DNA from: Diplolepis rosae
Lineage: Eukaryota > Arthropoda > Insecta > Hymenoptera > Diplolepididae
Direction: 5' to 3'
Assembly (NCBI GenBank): GCA_030998225.1
Contig: JAPYXD010000382.1
Location: 2,418,001 to 2,482,000, forward strand
DNA length: 64,000 bases
In this document: positions 11,711 to 22,396 of the stretch, one piece after another
Position numbering within the stretch: the first letter of the stretch is position 1
How the letters are laid out: each line of letters starts with the position of its first letter
Position numbers and translations under genes: made by a program
The notes under the pieces: model-generated
Seen by the model: only the letters and a program-made list of their open reading frames with translations
The model's database searches: none
Told to the model about the DNA's origin: nothing

Positions 11711-12289
11711 TTCTGTTAGTTAACAGAGTTAAAATAGAAGTTGTAAACGATACTGCGTCAGCACTTTGAATTTTGCCTCACCAAATTGACCGTAGTCAAT
11801 GGTGACCGTTCAACGAGTCTAAAAAGGACTTATAGTCTCGTGTGCTGTTTTTTTCTAATTCGAATAAGAACTTAGTTAACATTTTAGAATTGAAGAAGTA
11901 CGAGATCAGACAGGCATAACTCAAGCACAAAATCCTATGTAATCTTTGTACTTTCAGAAATTCAGACAATAAAATTTCGAATAAAATAAGTCGTTTGATC
12001 ACTTAGGTTAGCCTCAAGGTCAAATTCCTGCGTGACTCAATAGAATTTATTTCATTTTAACCCAGTTTGTACAAAATAAAAATAAATAAGGAAATCAAAC
12101 AATTTTTCAAATAAAATAATTATTTAATCACTTTGGTTAGGCTCAAGGTCAGATCCCTTTGTGATTTGATAAAATCATTTCATTTAAACAATATATGTGT
12201 GTAATCAGATAAATTAAAATGGTAATTTATCAACATTTGGTTCATATTAATCGTTAAATTTTCGATTTCCCATTCACTTACTTTAGTGT

Positions 12290-12307
12290 TTCCCGGCCGA
12301 TGCACCA
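12290..12307 (-). other. primer-binding site of gypsy A, tRNA-Gly(GCC) type
   Basis: The plus strand reads TTCCCGGCCGATGCACCA, identical over 18 bases to the 3' end (with CCA) of metazoan tRNA-Gly(GCC). On the minus strand, therefore, TGGTGCATCGGCCGGGAA primes minus-strand DNA synthesis for an element read leftward. That fits gag, pol and leader of element A lying to the left. Confidence 0.75.
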
Positions 12308-12788
12308 AAAAAGAGGTTGGGTATTTTAGGTCAGGAACGCAACACTTCTTTTCTTTATGAATTTCCTCCTTTTATATTAGGATCGGACCGATCCTCTCTA
12401 AGGGATGAGGAATAGTCAGTGAACAAGAAGGATTGATTACATAAAATATATTTATTAATATAAAATTAATGTTAAATAAGCGCCTCGGAAATTTAAATGA
12501 AGATATACGAGTATATATGTATAAGATTTAAAGTTGGCAGTATCTTTCCCCGGTTGAAAGTAAGTTGGCTGTGATTCAGTCCAGTAGGTCGAATAATGTA
12601 ACTCACGTCCTCGCTTCGTAGGCGTTCAAGGTGGTTTTATCATGAAACGAAATTCATGCAGAAAAGCTGAAATTTTTATTGTAGCTTCTTTAATTATTTT
12701 AGAATACACCTGCAAATTTTTAGGTAGCTTGACCGTCTAGTTATAGAGAAATAATTAATTGGAGCTTTATCGTTTGGTCATAAATATA
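12308..12788 (-). mobile_element. probable 5' LTR of gypsy A (partial)
   Basis: By position this is the LTR: it lies immediately 5' (minus strand) of the tRNA-Gly primer site. It is AT-rich and shares the block GAGGATCGGACCGATCC/AAGGGATGAGGA with the corresponding region right of the second primer site (57960-58000: GATCCTCGCTTAGGGATGAGGA). The outer end is not found. A mariner element starts at 12791, and no matching 3' LTR survives, so the boundary is a guess. Confidence 0.4.
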
Positions 12789-12790
12789 TA

Positions 12791-13660
12791 CCAGGTCTAG
12801 AAGTATGACACCGGAATTTCCCTATTGATGGTGCTTGCCATCAGTTTAGGGACCGTACGACCGCTTCTGCAGCGCCATCTTCTCCCTTTGGCACCTGAGA
12901 AATATTTTCAGTAGACAACAAACCAAGTTCGATATACCAGTGTATTTACTACAAGCATCAACATGTCGAGTTTTGTGCCTACGAACTACGATTTGCGGAC
13001 AGCACTGGTTTTTTGTTATCACTTGAAGAAAACTGCTGCAGAATCGCATCGAATGCTTGTCGAAGCTTACCGTGAACATGCTCCTGGCAAAACACAGTGT
13101 TTCGAGGGGTTCAAAAAATTCAAAAATGGTAATTTTGATGTGAGAAACGAAGATCGTGGAAAACCACCGAAAAAGTGCGTTTGGTGGGATCAGAAGGGTT
13201 TTATCTATTACGAGCTGCTAAAACCTGGTGAAACCGTCAACACGAATCGCTACCAACAGCAAATTATCGATTTAAATCGAGCATTACAAGAAAAACGACC
13301 GGATTATCGAAGAAGGCAACACAAAGTCATTTTTCTTCACGATAATGCCCCATCACACACAGTGAAACGGGTCGAGGAAACGATCGAGACGTTCAGTTGG
13401 GAAATACTGGCGCATGGCGCTCATTCTCCAGATTTGGCTCCGTCGGATAACCATCTGTTCGCATCACTGGGCCACGCTCTCGCTAAACAACGCTTCACTT
13501 CATACAAAAATGTACGAGAATGGCTGGATAACTGGTTTGATTTGAATTTGATTTGTAAATTGCAATGGAGATTAATTTGAATAAAATATTTTTGATCATT
13601 TTCATGCAACAGACGTGTAACTTTTGCAAAAAAATTCTGGTTTCATACTTCTAGACCTGG
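12791..13660 (+). mobile_element. 870-bp mariner element with intact TIRs and TA duplication
   Basis: The left end CCAGGTCTAGAAGTATGACA and the right end TCATACTTCTAGACCTGG are inverted copies. TA flanks both sides (12789-12790 and 13661-13662). A full mariner is about 1.3 kb, so about 400 bases are missing. All of the loss is inside the transposase gene, and the termini are intact. A related element could still mobilise it. Confidence 0.9.
12963..13580 (+). CDS. mariner transposase with in-frame internal deletion (205 aa)
   Basis: ATG start with MSSFVPTNYDLRTALVFCYHLKKTAAESHRMLVEAY, the first helix-turn-helix of mariner transposases (residues 1-60). It then jumps at about residue 63 to the catalytic half: VWWDQKGFIYYELLKPGETVN (about 70-90), FLHDNAPSHTV with the second Asp (about 123) and SPDLAPSDNHLFASL with the third Asp (about 158). 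The second HTH, the WVPHEL linker and the first catalytic Asp are gone, yet the frame is preserved to the stop. The usual length is about 345 aa. Catalysis is impossible; DNA binding by the first HTH and dimerisation are conceivable. A repressor role is inference only. Confidence 0.8.
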   Translation: MSSFVPTNYDLRTALVFCYHLKKTAAESHRMLVEAYREHAPGKTQCFEGFKKFKNGNFDVRNEDRGKPPKKCVWWDQKGFIYYELLKPGETVNTNRYQQQIIDLNRALQEKRPDYRRRQHKVIFLHDNAPSHTVKRVEETIETFSWEILAHGAHSPDLAPSDNHLFASLGHALAKQRFTSYKNVREWLDNWFDLNLICKLQWRLI

Positions 13661-13928
13661 TATACTGTCAATGTCAATGACAAGTGAACCCAAGTTTCAA
13701 ATAAGCATTATACTTACAAAATCCATGCTACGCATTCAAAAAACTATAGAAATTTTCTGCGAACCTTGAAAAATTCATCTGCTTTTTGAAAGAATTTTTT
13801 ACCGTACAATAAGTTTGTATTGTCTTTTCAAAAATTATAACTCTGTCCACTTTTATCGGCAGCCATAATCGAAGAAGATAGCCGTGGGCACGTGGCAACG
13901 TCGCAACACATGCTCGAGCGTACACGTA

Positions 13929-14058
13929 TCATAGAGATATTATAGATAGAGGAGACAAGCCAGCCTGAAACCTGTCAGCTCGAGTGAGAGAGAGAGTGAA
14001 TTGTGCCACTTACAGAGCGACCTATGGCTTGTATCCTCTATCTGTAATATCTCTATGA
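13929..14058. mobile_element. 130-bp MITE with about 35-bp inverted repeats
   Basis: The left arm TCATAGAGATATTATAGATA, continuing GAGGAGACAAGCCA, is the reverse complement of the right arm (TGGCTTGTATCCTCTATCTG, continuing TAATATCTCTATGA) with about two mismatches. TA lies on each side (13927-13928 and 14059-14060). The 60-base centre has a (GA)n run. A Tc1/mariner-type MITE is the simplest call. Confidence 0.85.
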
Positions 14059-14094
14059 TATGTATTCATTCATAGGGCGATATTTGAGTTTTTA

Positions 14095-14275
14095 GTTTAC
14101 TATGCGGTTTCCAGTAGGATAGGCCGTGGCTCTTGCACTCGCTTCAGCGCGATTTTTGTCAACAATCTTGTCACGGTTTTTCTTACTTCGCTCAATATTT
14201 GCTTTTCGCACATTTTCTCTCCTTGTTAAATCTTTTTTTTATGAATCTACCCTTGTGTCTCACTTCATCAGACAT
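14095..14275 (-). pseudogene. fragment of the N-terminus of a transposase, perhaps Mutator-like
   Basis: Reading left from ATG at 14275: MSDEVRHKGRFIKKR. After a frameshift, RKANIERSKKNRDKIVDKNR and PTGNRIVN follow. A basic, helical start followed by GNRIV- resembles the beginning of insect proteins with Mutator-type transposase domains. This is recalled pattern, not a search result. It ends next to the 130-bp MITE. It is short and broken, and other origins are possible. Confidence 0.25.
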
Positions 14276-14289
14276 TTTTACAAACTAAC

Positions 14290-14980
14290 CAAACAGCAAC
14301 CCTAAGGTAGGTTAGATTTCTATACATGTGCACTTGAACATGGCGAACTAGAGAAGTGGGGAGAGTGCGACAATGCCACATTGATTCTTTGGAAAGTCAT
14401 ATGGGTGTGAATACGCAAAACGTTGAGAGATAACTTTTTATTGATTTATTTATTCTTCTCATTCACATCGCAGAACTGTCACAAATGTCAATCTTAATTA
14501 ATTTTAGGATTTTACATCACAAAAGATTCGATGTAAATCAAGAATATTTTTTACCCTCTTACATGACTCACTGAATCGCGATATGACCACCTTAAATGAA
14601 TCTTAATCGGACGGTTAATTTGTAGTCCAGCTGGTTGGGATGGTCGATTCTCTGATCCCGGTTTGTTGAGAAGATTTTCTAAGGCGATTACTCTTCACTT
14701 TTACTGTCGTTGAACTCGGCGTTGATTTAACTCAATTAGAACTGAACCAACTGTGGTGAAAAATCTGATGAAACTGGACTGACTGCTATTGGAACTTTCA
14801 CTTTTCATAGGACTTTGAAAGGTCAACTATGACGAGCTACATGCTATGACAAGTTATATGTTGTTACAAGTTACATGTTGTGACTCTTATGTGTGTGATA
14901 AGTGCATGTAGTAGTGCGTTGGTACTGTAGGAATTCATTCACCTTCTCTTTGGGTCAGTCAATTTTTATTATATGTGGGT
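14290..14980. other. stretch without a recognisable gene
   Basis: No conserved ORF. Near 14830-14900 the words TACATG/TTACATGTTGTGAC recur three or four times (CTACATGCTATGACAAG, TATATGTTGTTACAAG, TACATGTTGTGAC), a small degenerate tandem repeat of about 20 bases. A (T)n-TTGATTTATTTATTC segment near 14430 resembles an LTR polyadenylation region, but no partner was found. Confidence 0.3.
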
Positions 14981-14981
14981 C

Positions 14982-15416
14982 TTATAACTGGCGTTCCAGC
15001 AGCGTTTCGGACATGCAAAACCGCCTTTCAACGTCTCTCGGCTTGAGTTCATGTGGAACCCAATTTCCTTGCTTTTGAATGTATCCGGCTGCTTTTAAAC
15101 GTTTTGAAATGGCTGCTTGAGTGACTCCCAAAGATTCTGCGAGCTCTTCTTGTGTTTGGCAACAATCTTCAGTGAGTAATACTTCCAGTTCTTCATCTTC
15201 AATCTTTTTTGGCTGCCCAGGACGTTCTTCGTCTTCCAAGCCAAAATCACCACTTTTAAATCGTGCAAACCACTTTTGGCACGTTCGCTCAGCTAGAGCA
15301 TGTTCACCATAAATTTCCACCAAAATGCGATGACTTTCGGAAGCAGTTTTCTTCATATTAAAGTAATGAAGAAGAACTTCCCGCAAAAACAGTTTTGCAG
15401 GCACAAAGTTCGACAT
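14982..15416 (-). pseudogene. mariner transposase, N-terminal half only
   Basis: An open frame of 144 codons begins MSNFVPAKLFLREVLLHYFNMKKTASESHRILVEIYGEHALAERTCQKWFARFKSGDF when read in pieces (HTH 1, residues about 1-60). A second HTH (EELAESLGVTQAAISKRLKA, about 90-110) and the linker WVPHELKPRDVERRF follow. It stops at residue 144 where the catalytic domain should begin. The 5' flank continues to about 15575, where envelope sequence of gypsy B resumes, so this truncated mariner marks the 3' end of element B. The reading frame of the DNA-binding half is undamaged. Confidence 0.85.
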
Positions 15417-15579
15417 ACTTGAGTAAAAAAAAAAAATTATTGTTGTTTACGCTTTAAATGAATGACATATACTTAAAAAGGCGCACAATGACAGCAGCTT
15501 TCCAACGCATGTTCGGAATATTGGAACGTTGGAATCATAATCAAGTTACGCCATCTCTTAGCAAACCGCATGAATTAAG

Positions 15580-16501
15580 TTATAGATCCAATATTTCTAA
15601 TTTGCATTGTATTACTTTTGTATTTGAAAATCTAGTTAATTGTAAAAGTTGTATATAAGTTCTTTCAACGTGTACTTGAGATCGAAGTAGATAGCATTCT
15701 TCTACCTCCACACGGAAAAAAATTTGGTAGAGATGCTGCACTACCTCTGGTGCTCCTGCGTCATTACACTGGAGGGCAACTGCAGCGTTCTTCATAGGTT
15801 AGCAGGTTTACTTTTTTGTGGACTAACTGCTCTCCCACCATTGCGGGAGAGCCGCTGCCCCACAGGAGGGAATGCGGTGGCGAGTCATATAAACTGAAAT
15901 TTGACTATACTTTAAAATTGATAATTCGATTGTTTTGATATTTCTGAAATCGTAGTTAATTGTTATATATCTTTTAAAGAATTTGTTTGATTTCTTAAAA
16001 TGATGTGAAATTATTTTAAATCTCAATATTGAGGTTAGGTTATTTGTAAGTAGATCGCAAGGTACCAAAAAGTACTGCTATATATCTATATATACAGAAA
16101 ACACTATTTCAATGGGCACTTTCATCTGAATCATAAGACACTTAAAAGTTTTACTTTCGCATGCTTTCGCATTTGACTGACGATGCGCTGCAACTACACT
16201 CCCTACCGAAAAGAGCGCTGTGTTCCTTCGACGTAGTCAACTGCTCCCCACAAAAGGCCCAGCTGCTCACCCACAGAGGGAACGCAGCATACCCAAATGC
16301 ATAGTCACACAACTTTCCTCCGGTAAACGCAACAGCTCTACCGCTATGAGCAGCATTTGTGCCAAATTTTTTTCCGTATAGTAAACATAATGTAATATTT
16401 GATTGATTTGAACCGCAATCAAATCCTATGATGGCGTAGACTGTCCTTATGTAGGTAAAATTGCAAATGAGCAGTGACAAGAGGAAGCCTCGGAATCCCA
16501 T
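15580..16501 (-). pseudogene. gypsy B envelope glycoprotein, N-terminal part, interrupted
   Basis: An ATG-led frame at 16501 encodes a hydrophobic signal-like start (FLLSLLICNFTYI) and then AIIGFDCGSNQSNITL, which matches the start of element D's envelope (GFIGYDCGSRQLNVT). The frame runs into an inserted element at 16378. Beyond it, 15710-15580 continues with VEVEECYLL and TKVIQCKLEI, again matching D. The rest of the protein is lost at the mariner boundary. The YDCG/FDCG start after the signal peptide is characteristic of the glycoproteins of chuvirus-type negative-strand RNA viruses. It is a dead, interrupted copy. Confidence 0.65.
15711..16378. mobile_element. 668-bp non-autonomous DNA transposon in the B envelope
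   Basis: The ends ACGGAAAAAAATTTGGTAGA and (inverted) CCAAATTTTTTTCCGT are inverted repeats, and the similarity continues inward (ATGCTGC, CTACC). The element separates two parts of the envelope frame. It includes GC-rich CCACAGGAGGGAATGCG near the left arm and CCCACAGAGGGAACGC near the right arm, a second inverted pair. No ORF of its own. The flanking duplication is not clear, so the superfamily is unassigned. Confidence 0.65.
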
Positions 16502-17093
16502 CTCTGGAAAAAGTAGATTCCAATTAGCAGCTTATTTTGTTTGTAATATAAGAATAGAAAAATGTAGTATCGTTATATGCGTATATTTTCTGAAGTTATT
16601 GATTTACTTTTTGTATTTTGTGTTCCAGTTCATTATATTCAACATTTCGGCCATGACAATGTGATCTGATAGCCATAAACTGAGAATTGAGTTTTTGTAT
16701 GCCTCCGGTCCACTTGTTTTCATTGTTTAAAAAATGTCTTTTATTGTATCTGAGTTGCTTAGGTTTCTGCTCCATGTGGGAAGATTACAGTCATCTTGGT
16801 TAAAAATTCCAGTTTGAATTAAATATGTCCAAAGAGCTGCCATGTCGATAAAACAGGAAACTATTTCAATAAGATCGTCGATGCGGTTCCGATGAATTTG
16901 ATCCGTTATATCTGGAATAGCGTGTTAGATCTCAATTTTCATAATTTTTTAGTCCGAGCTTTTTTGTATAAATTCGTTCTTATTATTTATTTACAAAACA
17001 AGGAAAAATTTCCATATTTTTTATTTATTGTGTATATATTTATATTCTTTTTTATAATTGAAGTAAGGACATTTTATTTTAATTTATTTACAT
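16502..17093 (-). other. spacer between integrase and envelope of gypsy B
   Basis: In element D integrase and envelope are about 90 bases apart; here the gap is about 590 bases. A discontinuous minus-strand translation near 16890-16620 contains CNLPTWSRNLSNSDTIKDIF and AEMLNIMNWNTKYKK, which looks protein-like but which I do not recognise. It may be a piece of another inserted element. The remainder is AT-rich. Confidence 0.3.
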
Positions 17094-18190
17094 TTATACG
17101 TTCACATGTGAGCGTTTTAGTCTATTAATGTGAACTACCCTAGGTTTGCCTTTATAGCTTATTTTGTCAAATCCTTTTCCTAAGACTTCCAATACTTTAT
17201 AAGGTCCTGTATAAAGGTTGTCACGTTTTTTAATTTCACCTTCTTTTAATAGAAATACGTTATCTCCTATTTTCACTCCTAAAGGATTTATTATTTTATA
17301 ATATATTTTCGATTTTTTTGTTTTGCTGAAATAAGATTATCTCTTGCTTGTGTTTGCATTTCGTGTAATTGTGTTACGAAATTAATTGAATAATTATCAT
17401 ACGTTTGTAATTTTTCTTGTTGTGATAAAGGTTCACTGGAAGGTTCACGAGCTAATTTACAGAAAACAAATTCATAGGGTGTGCATTTTGTGCCTTCATG
17501 TATACTAGTATTATACCAGAACATTGTTATTTCAGGCCAATCATCCCATTTCGAATTATTTGCAACAAGTTGTTTGAGATTTGCCCCTAAAACATAATGT
17601 GAACATTCTAATGACCCGTTTGATTGAGGGTAAAAAGCTATGGTACGAAATTGTTTAATTCTAAAATGTTTTGCCAGTCTTTTTAATAAATTACTTGAAA
17701 AATCTCTACCTTGGTCAGAAAGAACTTTCGGCGATCCAAATATGCAAAGAAATTTTTTCACGAAAGCTTCTGCTATCGTACTAGCTTGTTGATTAGGAAG
17801 AGGTATTGCTTAAGAATATTTCGTAAAATTGTCTTGTATGGTTAGAATATATAAGTTAACAGATTTTGTTTCAGGTAGTGGACCAACAATGTCCATTGAT
17901 ATCTTCCCAAAAGCAGTAATGGCTGTGTTAGTGATTACCATAGGTTTTTTTGTTTTGACTCTGATTAATTTTTTTAGTCGAAACTGTAAACAGCCCTGAA
18001 TATATTTTTAAGTGTCTACTTTTATATTTTCCCAGAAATTTTTTTGGCGAATTTGAGTATAAGTTTTTGTAAGATCTTTATGGCATCCTAATGCTGAAGA
18101 ATGAGCTTCTTCAATTAAATGAGCTCGTTGTTATTTTGTTGGATGTTGCGTTATCCGTTATCGAGAGGGGTTTCATTTGTTGTAACAAAA
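17094..18190 (-). pseudogene. gypsy B integrase
   Basis: HHCC-like start near 18180-18060 (EEAHSSALGCHKDLTKTY; the second Cys pair is altered to LQFRL). The catalytic core has MDIVGPLPETK (first Asp, about 17890), VLSDQGRDFS (second, about 17730) and NGSLECSHYV (Glu, about 17620). The C-terminal GDNVFLLKEGEIKKRDNLYTG lies at 17270-17215 and ends KPRVVHINRLKRSHV. The DDE residues survive, but stops lie near 17810 and 18010 and the frame shifts near 17285. Just upstream (18235-18185) the minus strand encodes NYAYFVTTNETPLDNG, the beginning of the macro-like linker seen in D, so the rest of that domain is deleted. Confidence 0.8.
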
Positions 18191-18431
18191 TATGCATAAT
18201 TATCTTTTCGCGTAGTTAATTGATCGCGACATTCAACTTTATTTTTATTGATTAAAATTTGCCTGGTAGATTTTGAGTTGGGTGGAGGGAGCTCTGGGGG
18301 TGGACGATTATTTATCATCATTATGAACATTATCGTCTTTTTCGGAGTTTAATTGATATATTCGGTTTAGTTTCTAATTTTCTACAGAATAAGGCTTGTT
18401 ACGAATAGAAGTAGTGGTGCTGGAATAAATT

Positions 18432-19390
18432 TGTTTGTTTAGCTTAGTACCTGTTCAATCTGCTATTCGTTTATTATTATTCGCTTATTATTGTTAGTTT
18501 ATCGAATATATATCGTCAATTTTGAGGCTTTACGGGTGTATTAAGTTTGTGTATTAAGGTAGTTGACGATCAAAATATTTATTGTAAAAGATATCAGGAT
18601 GGATCGAGAAAGAACTAATCTTAGATTCAAAATATTTATGTGAAAGGAGTTCAATTAACTTAGGTTGTTAAGTTAAATAATGGAACACGTGTCGGTAGTT
18701 AATAAAGGAAAGGTCGTTATTGACAAACAATCAGATCCTTGCACGCTAAGTCTCCCTGCGTGAGGGAAAAATCCCCATGCTGGCGGTCAAAACTATACGT
18801 GCTCAGCCTGGCTGAGGCCGTGATTTACCTGAGGGCCTAAAAAGGGTCATGCTCAAAAAAGGGTAAAATGCCTTTTACGTGCACGGACGTCATCCCTACA
18901 TATCTTTCCCATGCCATTGTGTCATCCTTTCTCTCTATCTCTCCGTTCTTCTCACCCTCTCAGTCTCCCCCTTTCTTTTCCTCTCTCGTTCTGTCCACCT
19001 TTCTTCTCGTCTCGAAACTTCTTTCTTCCTCTCATCAAAATTGAAACCTCTCTTGATTTTCCCACTTTCTTGGATTCTCCCTTCTTTAAACACACACACA
19101 CATGTACGCTACACCTGGATACTGTCCGTGGCCGTGTGACTGTGGGACAAGGCGGTGCAAGGACTACTCAATGGAGTAAGGGTCACAAGGGGTGAAAGGA
19201 GGAAACGGAGAGGTGGGAGAAATTAGAGATAAGAGGGAATAAAGGGGCTGACTGGCCCATGAGTTGCTTCTTGTTTCCATCCTGATAGCTTAAGAAGGTA
19301 CGCAGCGCATTTGTCTTATATTCTAATTGTTAGTGACGATAAACGTGTTCGGTTGTTATTCGTGTCTCCTCCATAGTATTGGAATAAATT
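18432..19390. mobile_element. 959-bp insertion flanked by an 11-bp direct repeat
   Basis: TGGAATAAATT occurs at 18421-18431 and again at 19380-19390, and the block between does not fit the gypsy B pol linker on either side. It is GC-richer, with CTCAGCCTGGCTGAGGCCGT near 18810, a long CT-rich tract (18925-19080), (CA)n near 19090 and GGGCTGACTGGCCC near 19245. No ORF with a known product is present; the 86- and 94-codon frames are by-products of the CT tract. A retroposed element with an 11-bp target duplication is possible. Confidence 0.45.
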
Positions 19391-20625
19391 GTGACCCTTT
19401 TCAGTGTAATATCAATTTGAATTTAAAAAAGTTAATCCTTTTCATCACACTTGTGCATATCATTTTTGTAATATAATTATCCCACCCTAGTATTTTCAAG
19501 GCTCTTCAAACTCTTCTTCGAAGAACTCTTCATTGTTTTCTTCAAACTTCTCTTCAAAATTTTCCTTGAGATTGTCTTTAACATTTCCTCTAAAATTCTG
19601 TTCGAAATTTTCTTCAAAATTCTCTTTCAAATTTTCTTCACAATTTTCTCCATCATTTCCTTCGTGTTAGATTTCAATGTCGTTGATTTCATCTTCTGAG
19701 GTTGAAAAATAATTTTCACTTTCTTCGCTTTCAAATTCAACAATATTTTTTGGCTTCATATGTTTTCTTCGTATCACTTAGACTACGTGAGAAATATGCT
19801 ATTGGTTTATATTAACTTATGCTACCTTGTAACAAAATACCTTCTATTGCAAATCCTGAGGTATTTGCTGTGAGTTTAAAAGGTTGAGAAAAATCAGATC
19901 GCTGTAAAATTGGTTCATCACATAATTTTGCTTTTGAAATGTCGAAAGCTGCTTGTTGTTTTCCTGTCCAATTAAAAAGTACATCCTTTTTTAAAAGTTG
20001 ATTTAGAGAGCTAAAAATTTTGAAAATTCATCAATAAATCGTGTTTAATGTTCTGCTAAGCCCACAAATTGCTTAAAATGTTGCTGTGTGTTTGGGACTG
20101 GAAAGTTTTTTACAGGTATAATCGTTTTTGGATCTGGACGTAGTCCATTTTCATTAATTCTATGACCTAAATATCCTATGTTGGGTCGTACAAATTCGTT
20201 TTTGTCTGGTTGTAAATGAAGAGTTGCTTTACTAAGTCTTTCTGCTAGATCGTTAAAGTTAATTTTGTGCTCTTTTAGAGTATTTGCATTTATAACTATG
20301 TCATCAAGATATACTAAAAGTTCCGTTCCGATTAATCCAATTAATGTTGAATCCATTAATCTTTTAAATGTGGCGGGTGCTGTTTTCAAACCGAAAGGCA
20401 TGCTATCGAATTCGTAATGACTGTGAGGTGTGGAAAATGCGGTTTTATGAGAGTCTTTTGGGTCCATTCTTATACGGTGAAAACCACTCACTAAATCGAA
20501 AACTGAAAAATATTTTGCTGATCCTACAGAATCAAGTATATCGTTTATATTAGGGAGAGGATACGAATCGCCAATTGTTTTTTCATTCAATTTACGGAAA
20601 TCCAGAACCATTTTCCATTTTATTT
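19391..20625 (-). pseudogene. gypsy B RT (C-terminal two thirds), RNase H start and linker
   Basis: The frame 20625-20045 reads WKMVLDFRKLNEKTIGDSYPL, FDLVSGFHRIRMDPKDS, FSTPHSHYEFDSMPFGLK, the catalytic LVYLDDIVI near 20300, and IGYLGHRINENGLRPDP. The YLDD motif is intact. RNase H begins near 19990 and reaches LTANTSGFAIEG near 19870. After that the linker is Glu/Asn/Phe-rich and repetitive (NFEENFEENF-type repeats near 19640-19500), with frameshifts. Exactly at 20625 the RT sequence stops at the EnSpm-like terminus; the missing PDSRGK codons lie at 44808-44830. Confidence 0.85.
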
Positions 20626-20970
20626 CCCAGTAAAAGAAAACTGATTGGGGCGGATTGAGATGAATTGATGGCTGTGAATTCATTTTAATCCCGCTTTCTG
20701 ATTCGTTGAAACGATTTGAGGTGCAATTGAAATGAATTAAGCTGATCAAAATCATGAGTGTGTATTCAACCAAATTGAAGTTAATTCAGCTTCTAGCGAT
20801 CCAATTCGTGTGATGGCCGAACGTTTGATGGATGACATGCATATTCAGACGCATTAAGATCAATTAAAAGTGCTGTCATCTAATTCAGGGATAATTCAGA
20901 TGAAAAATAGGAATTTGTTGTATTTATACATAACATTATTTATAAATTAGTTAATTAAAAAAGAATAAGT
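20626..20970 (+). repeat. left terminus and subterminal repeats of the EnSpm-like element
   Basis: After CCCAGTAAAAGAAAACTGATTGGGG, the next 300 bases contain many AATT-centred words: GATGAATTGATGG, GTGAATTCATT, CAATTGAAATGAATTAAG, AAATTGAAGTTAATTCAGC, CTAATTCAGGG and ATAATTCAGATG. The same words, in inverse order, fill the right end. Arrays of short binding sites next to the termini are a hallmark of CACTA elements. Confidence 0.75.
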
Positions 20971-21344
20971 AAGGTAAAGCGCCCAGTAATTGCCAAGTAC
21001 CCAATCATCGCCAATATTTGTGAATATTTTAAATATTTATTCCACGAGAATATTTTTAGGAATTTTTTACCACGTGTGACAATAAATTACAGTGAACGTA
21101 AAAAGTATTTTTACACCTATTTTCTAATTCTAATTTTCTGCGCTTTTCATAAATTGAAAGCTCCCTGATTTGTGCATAAAGCAATAAAAAGATGAAGTCT
21201 TTTTTATATGTTTTAATCAAGATGTTGCAAAAAAAGGTGCAAATTTTATTGTTTTATTAAATTTGAAATAAAACCTGAAATAATAAATATTTCTCAATAT
21301 CCTTGGGCTCATTTTAAAACTTAATTTTTGTAGAATCGCAGTAA

Positions 21345-22396
21345 TGTAACGTCTAGGACGTTTCTTGAACTTATTTGAGCCTAGGAAATTAATCCTAATA
21401 GCTCGGGAAAAATTTTTCAATCCTTTTATCATGATTATGACTTAAATTCTAACACATGTTGGAAATTTTGTGGGATAAGGTTCAGAAAAATCGAACATCA
21501 CTTTAAAAAGGAGCACTTCAGATGTCTTTACCTCAGAATGTGTTGGAAAGGATAGAGTCTATTTCAAACATTTGAATCAAAAATATAAGTCACGATACCA
21601 GGATAGTTACTGGCACCCAGTGACTTATTTAAATTAAAATTAAAAAAGAAAAAAAATAATAGATAGGAGAAAAAGAGTGTAAGAAAGTAGAATTTGTTGA
21701 GAATAATTTTATTTAACTTACTTTTTTTATTTGTTGATTCCTTAATGTACAAAATTTTTTTAGATGAGATCGATGAAGCACTTTGCTTTGAGAATTGTTG
21801 AATTTTATTTAGATTTCCGAACTTTACCGAATTACTATCGACTAGAATATATATTTTTTTTATATTGAACTGAACTGAACTGAACTTGACTGAAATGTAG
21901 CTTTTAAAAGTTGTATATTTCGTCTGAGCTGAACTGAACTTTTTTATGTGCAGTGAGTTTTTATAAGATGCATTTCCTTCCCTTTCCATTCTTGTTTTTG
22001 GTAAGGTCGGGAGTGCCTATTTTTTTCTATTCGTTGGAAATATGTGTGAATAGAAACGCCCTTAGATTAAAAGTTCGATCAAAGTTTAGAGTGATTCATC
22101 GATTTCATGAGAAAGATTCTCGTAAATACATATTTTTTTCATTTCATCCTTTTATCGTTCAAAAATCTTAATGTACTCTAGCCCTTTAGATTATAGTATC
22201 TGTCGCTGTTCCTAATAGTAAGTCTAAGGTAAATAAAGATATGTGGGAGTTTCAAAGTACATTTATAAATCTTATTTAAAAGCCGATATTTGGACTTGAT
22301 CTTACTCTAAAATGTTAAAAATATTTACATAGTCTTTAAGACATGAGGTAAGAGAAAGTTGTTACAGTTCAAGGGCCAGTTTCGCTGGACGTTACA
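21345..22396 (-). repeat. 3' LTR of element D
   Basis: 1052 bp, bounded by TGTAACGTC and GACGTTACA. It includes a GAACT-type microsatellite (GAACTGAACTGAACTGAACT at about 21868). Just inside the element (22397 on) the minus strand reads GGTGGGG immediately before the LTR, a short polypurine tract as expected for plus-strand priming. Confidence 0.93.

Larger units (their letters stand above)
9746..12289 (-). other. leader (5' untranslated) region of gypsy A with nested repeats
   Basis: About 2.5 kb lies between gag and the primer-binding site. No conserved protein is seen. It carries a MITE near 10186-10382, paired GCGCATGCGC sites near 10.55 and 10.65 kb, and a foldback at 10958-11710. The block 11768-11850 (GGTGACCGTTCAACGAGTCT and neighbours) recurs inverted at 61340-61430 and, more diverged, near 57480-57540. 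The GGTTAGCCTCAAGGTC words at 12006-12022 recur at 57621 and 57733. This marks the leader as a conserved family feature. Confidence 0.6.
2700..12307 (-). mobile_element. degraded Ty3/gypsy retrotransposon A (minus strand)
   Basis: The order on the minus strand is primer-binding site (12307-12290), leader, gag, protease, RT, RNase H, macro-like linker and integrase, ending at about 2715 where a mariner-like element begins. No envelope or 3' LTR remains. It is broken by many stops and frameshifts, a deletion in the integrase, an R1-clade LINE insertion (7.48-9.32 kb), a 241-bp MITE (4447-4687), a MITE near 10.2 kb and a foldback near 11 kb. Protein similarity to elements B and D shows the three belong to one gypsy group. 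Confidence 0.8.

Noticed and set aside
18879..19195. Two open frames of 86 and 94 codons
   Set aside because: They run through a CT-rich low-complexity tract; leucine, serine and proline content comes from the simple repeat.
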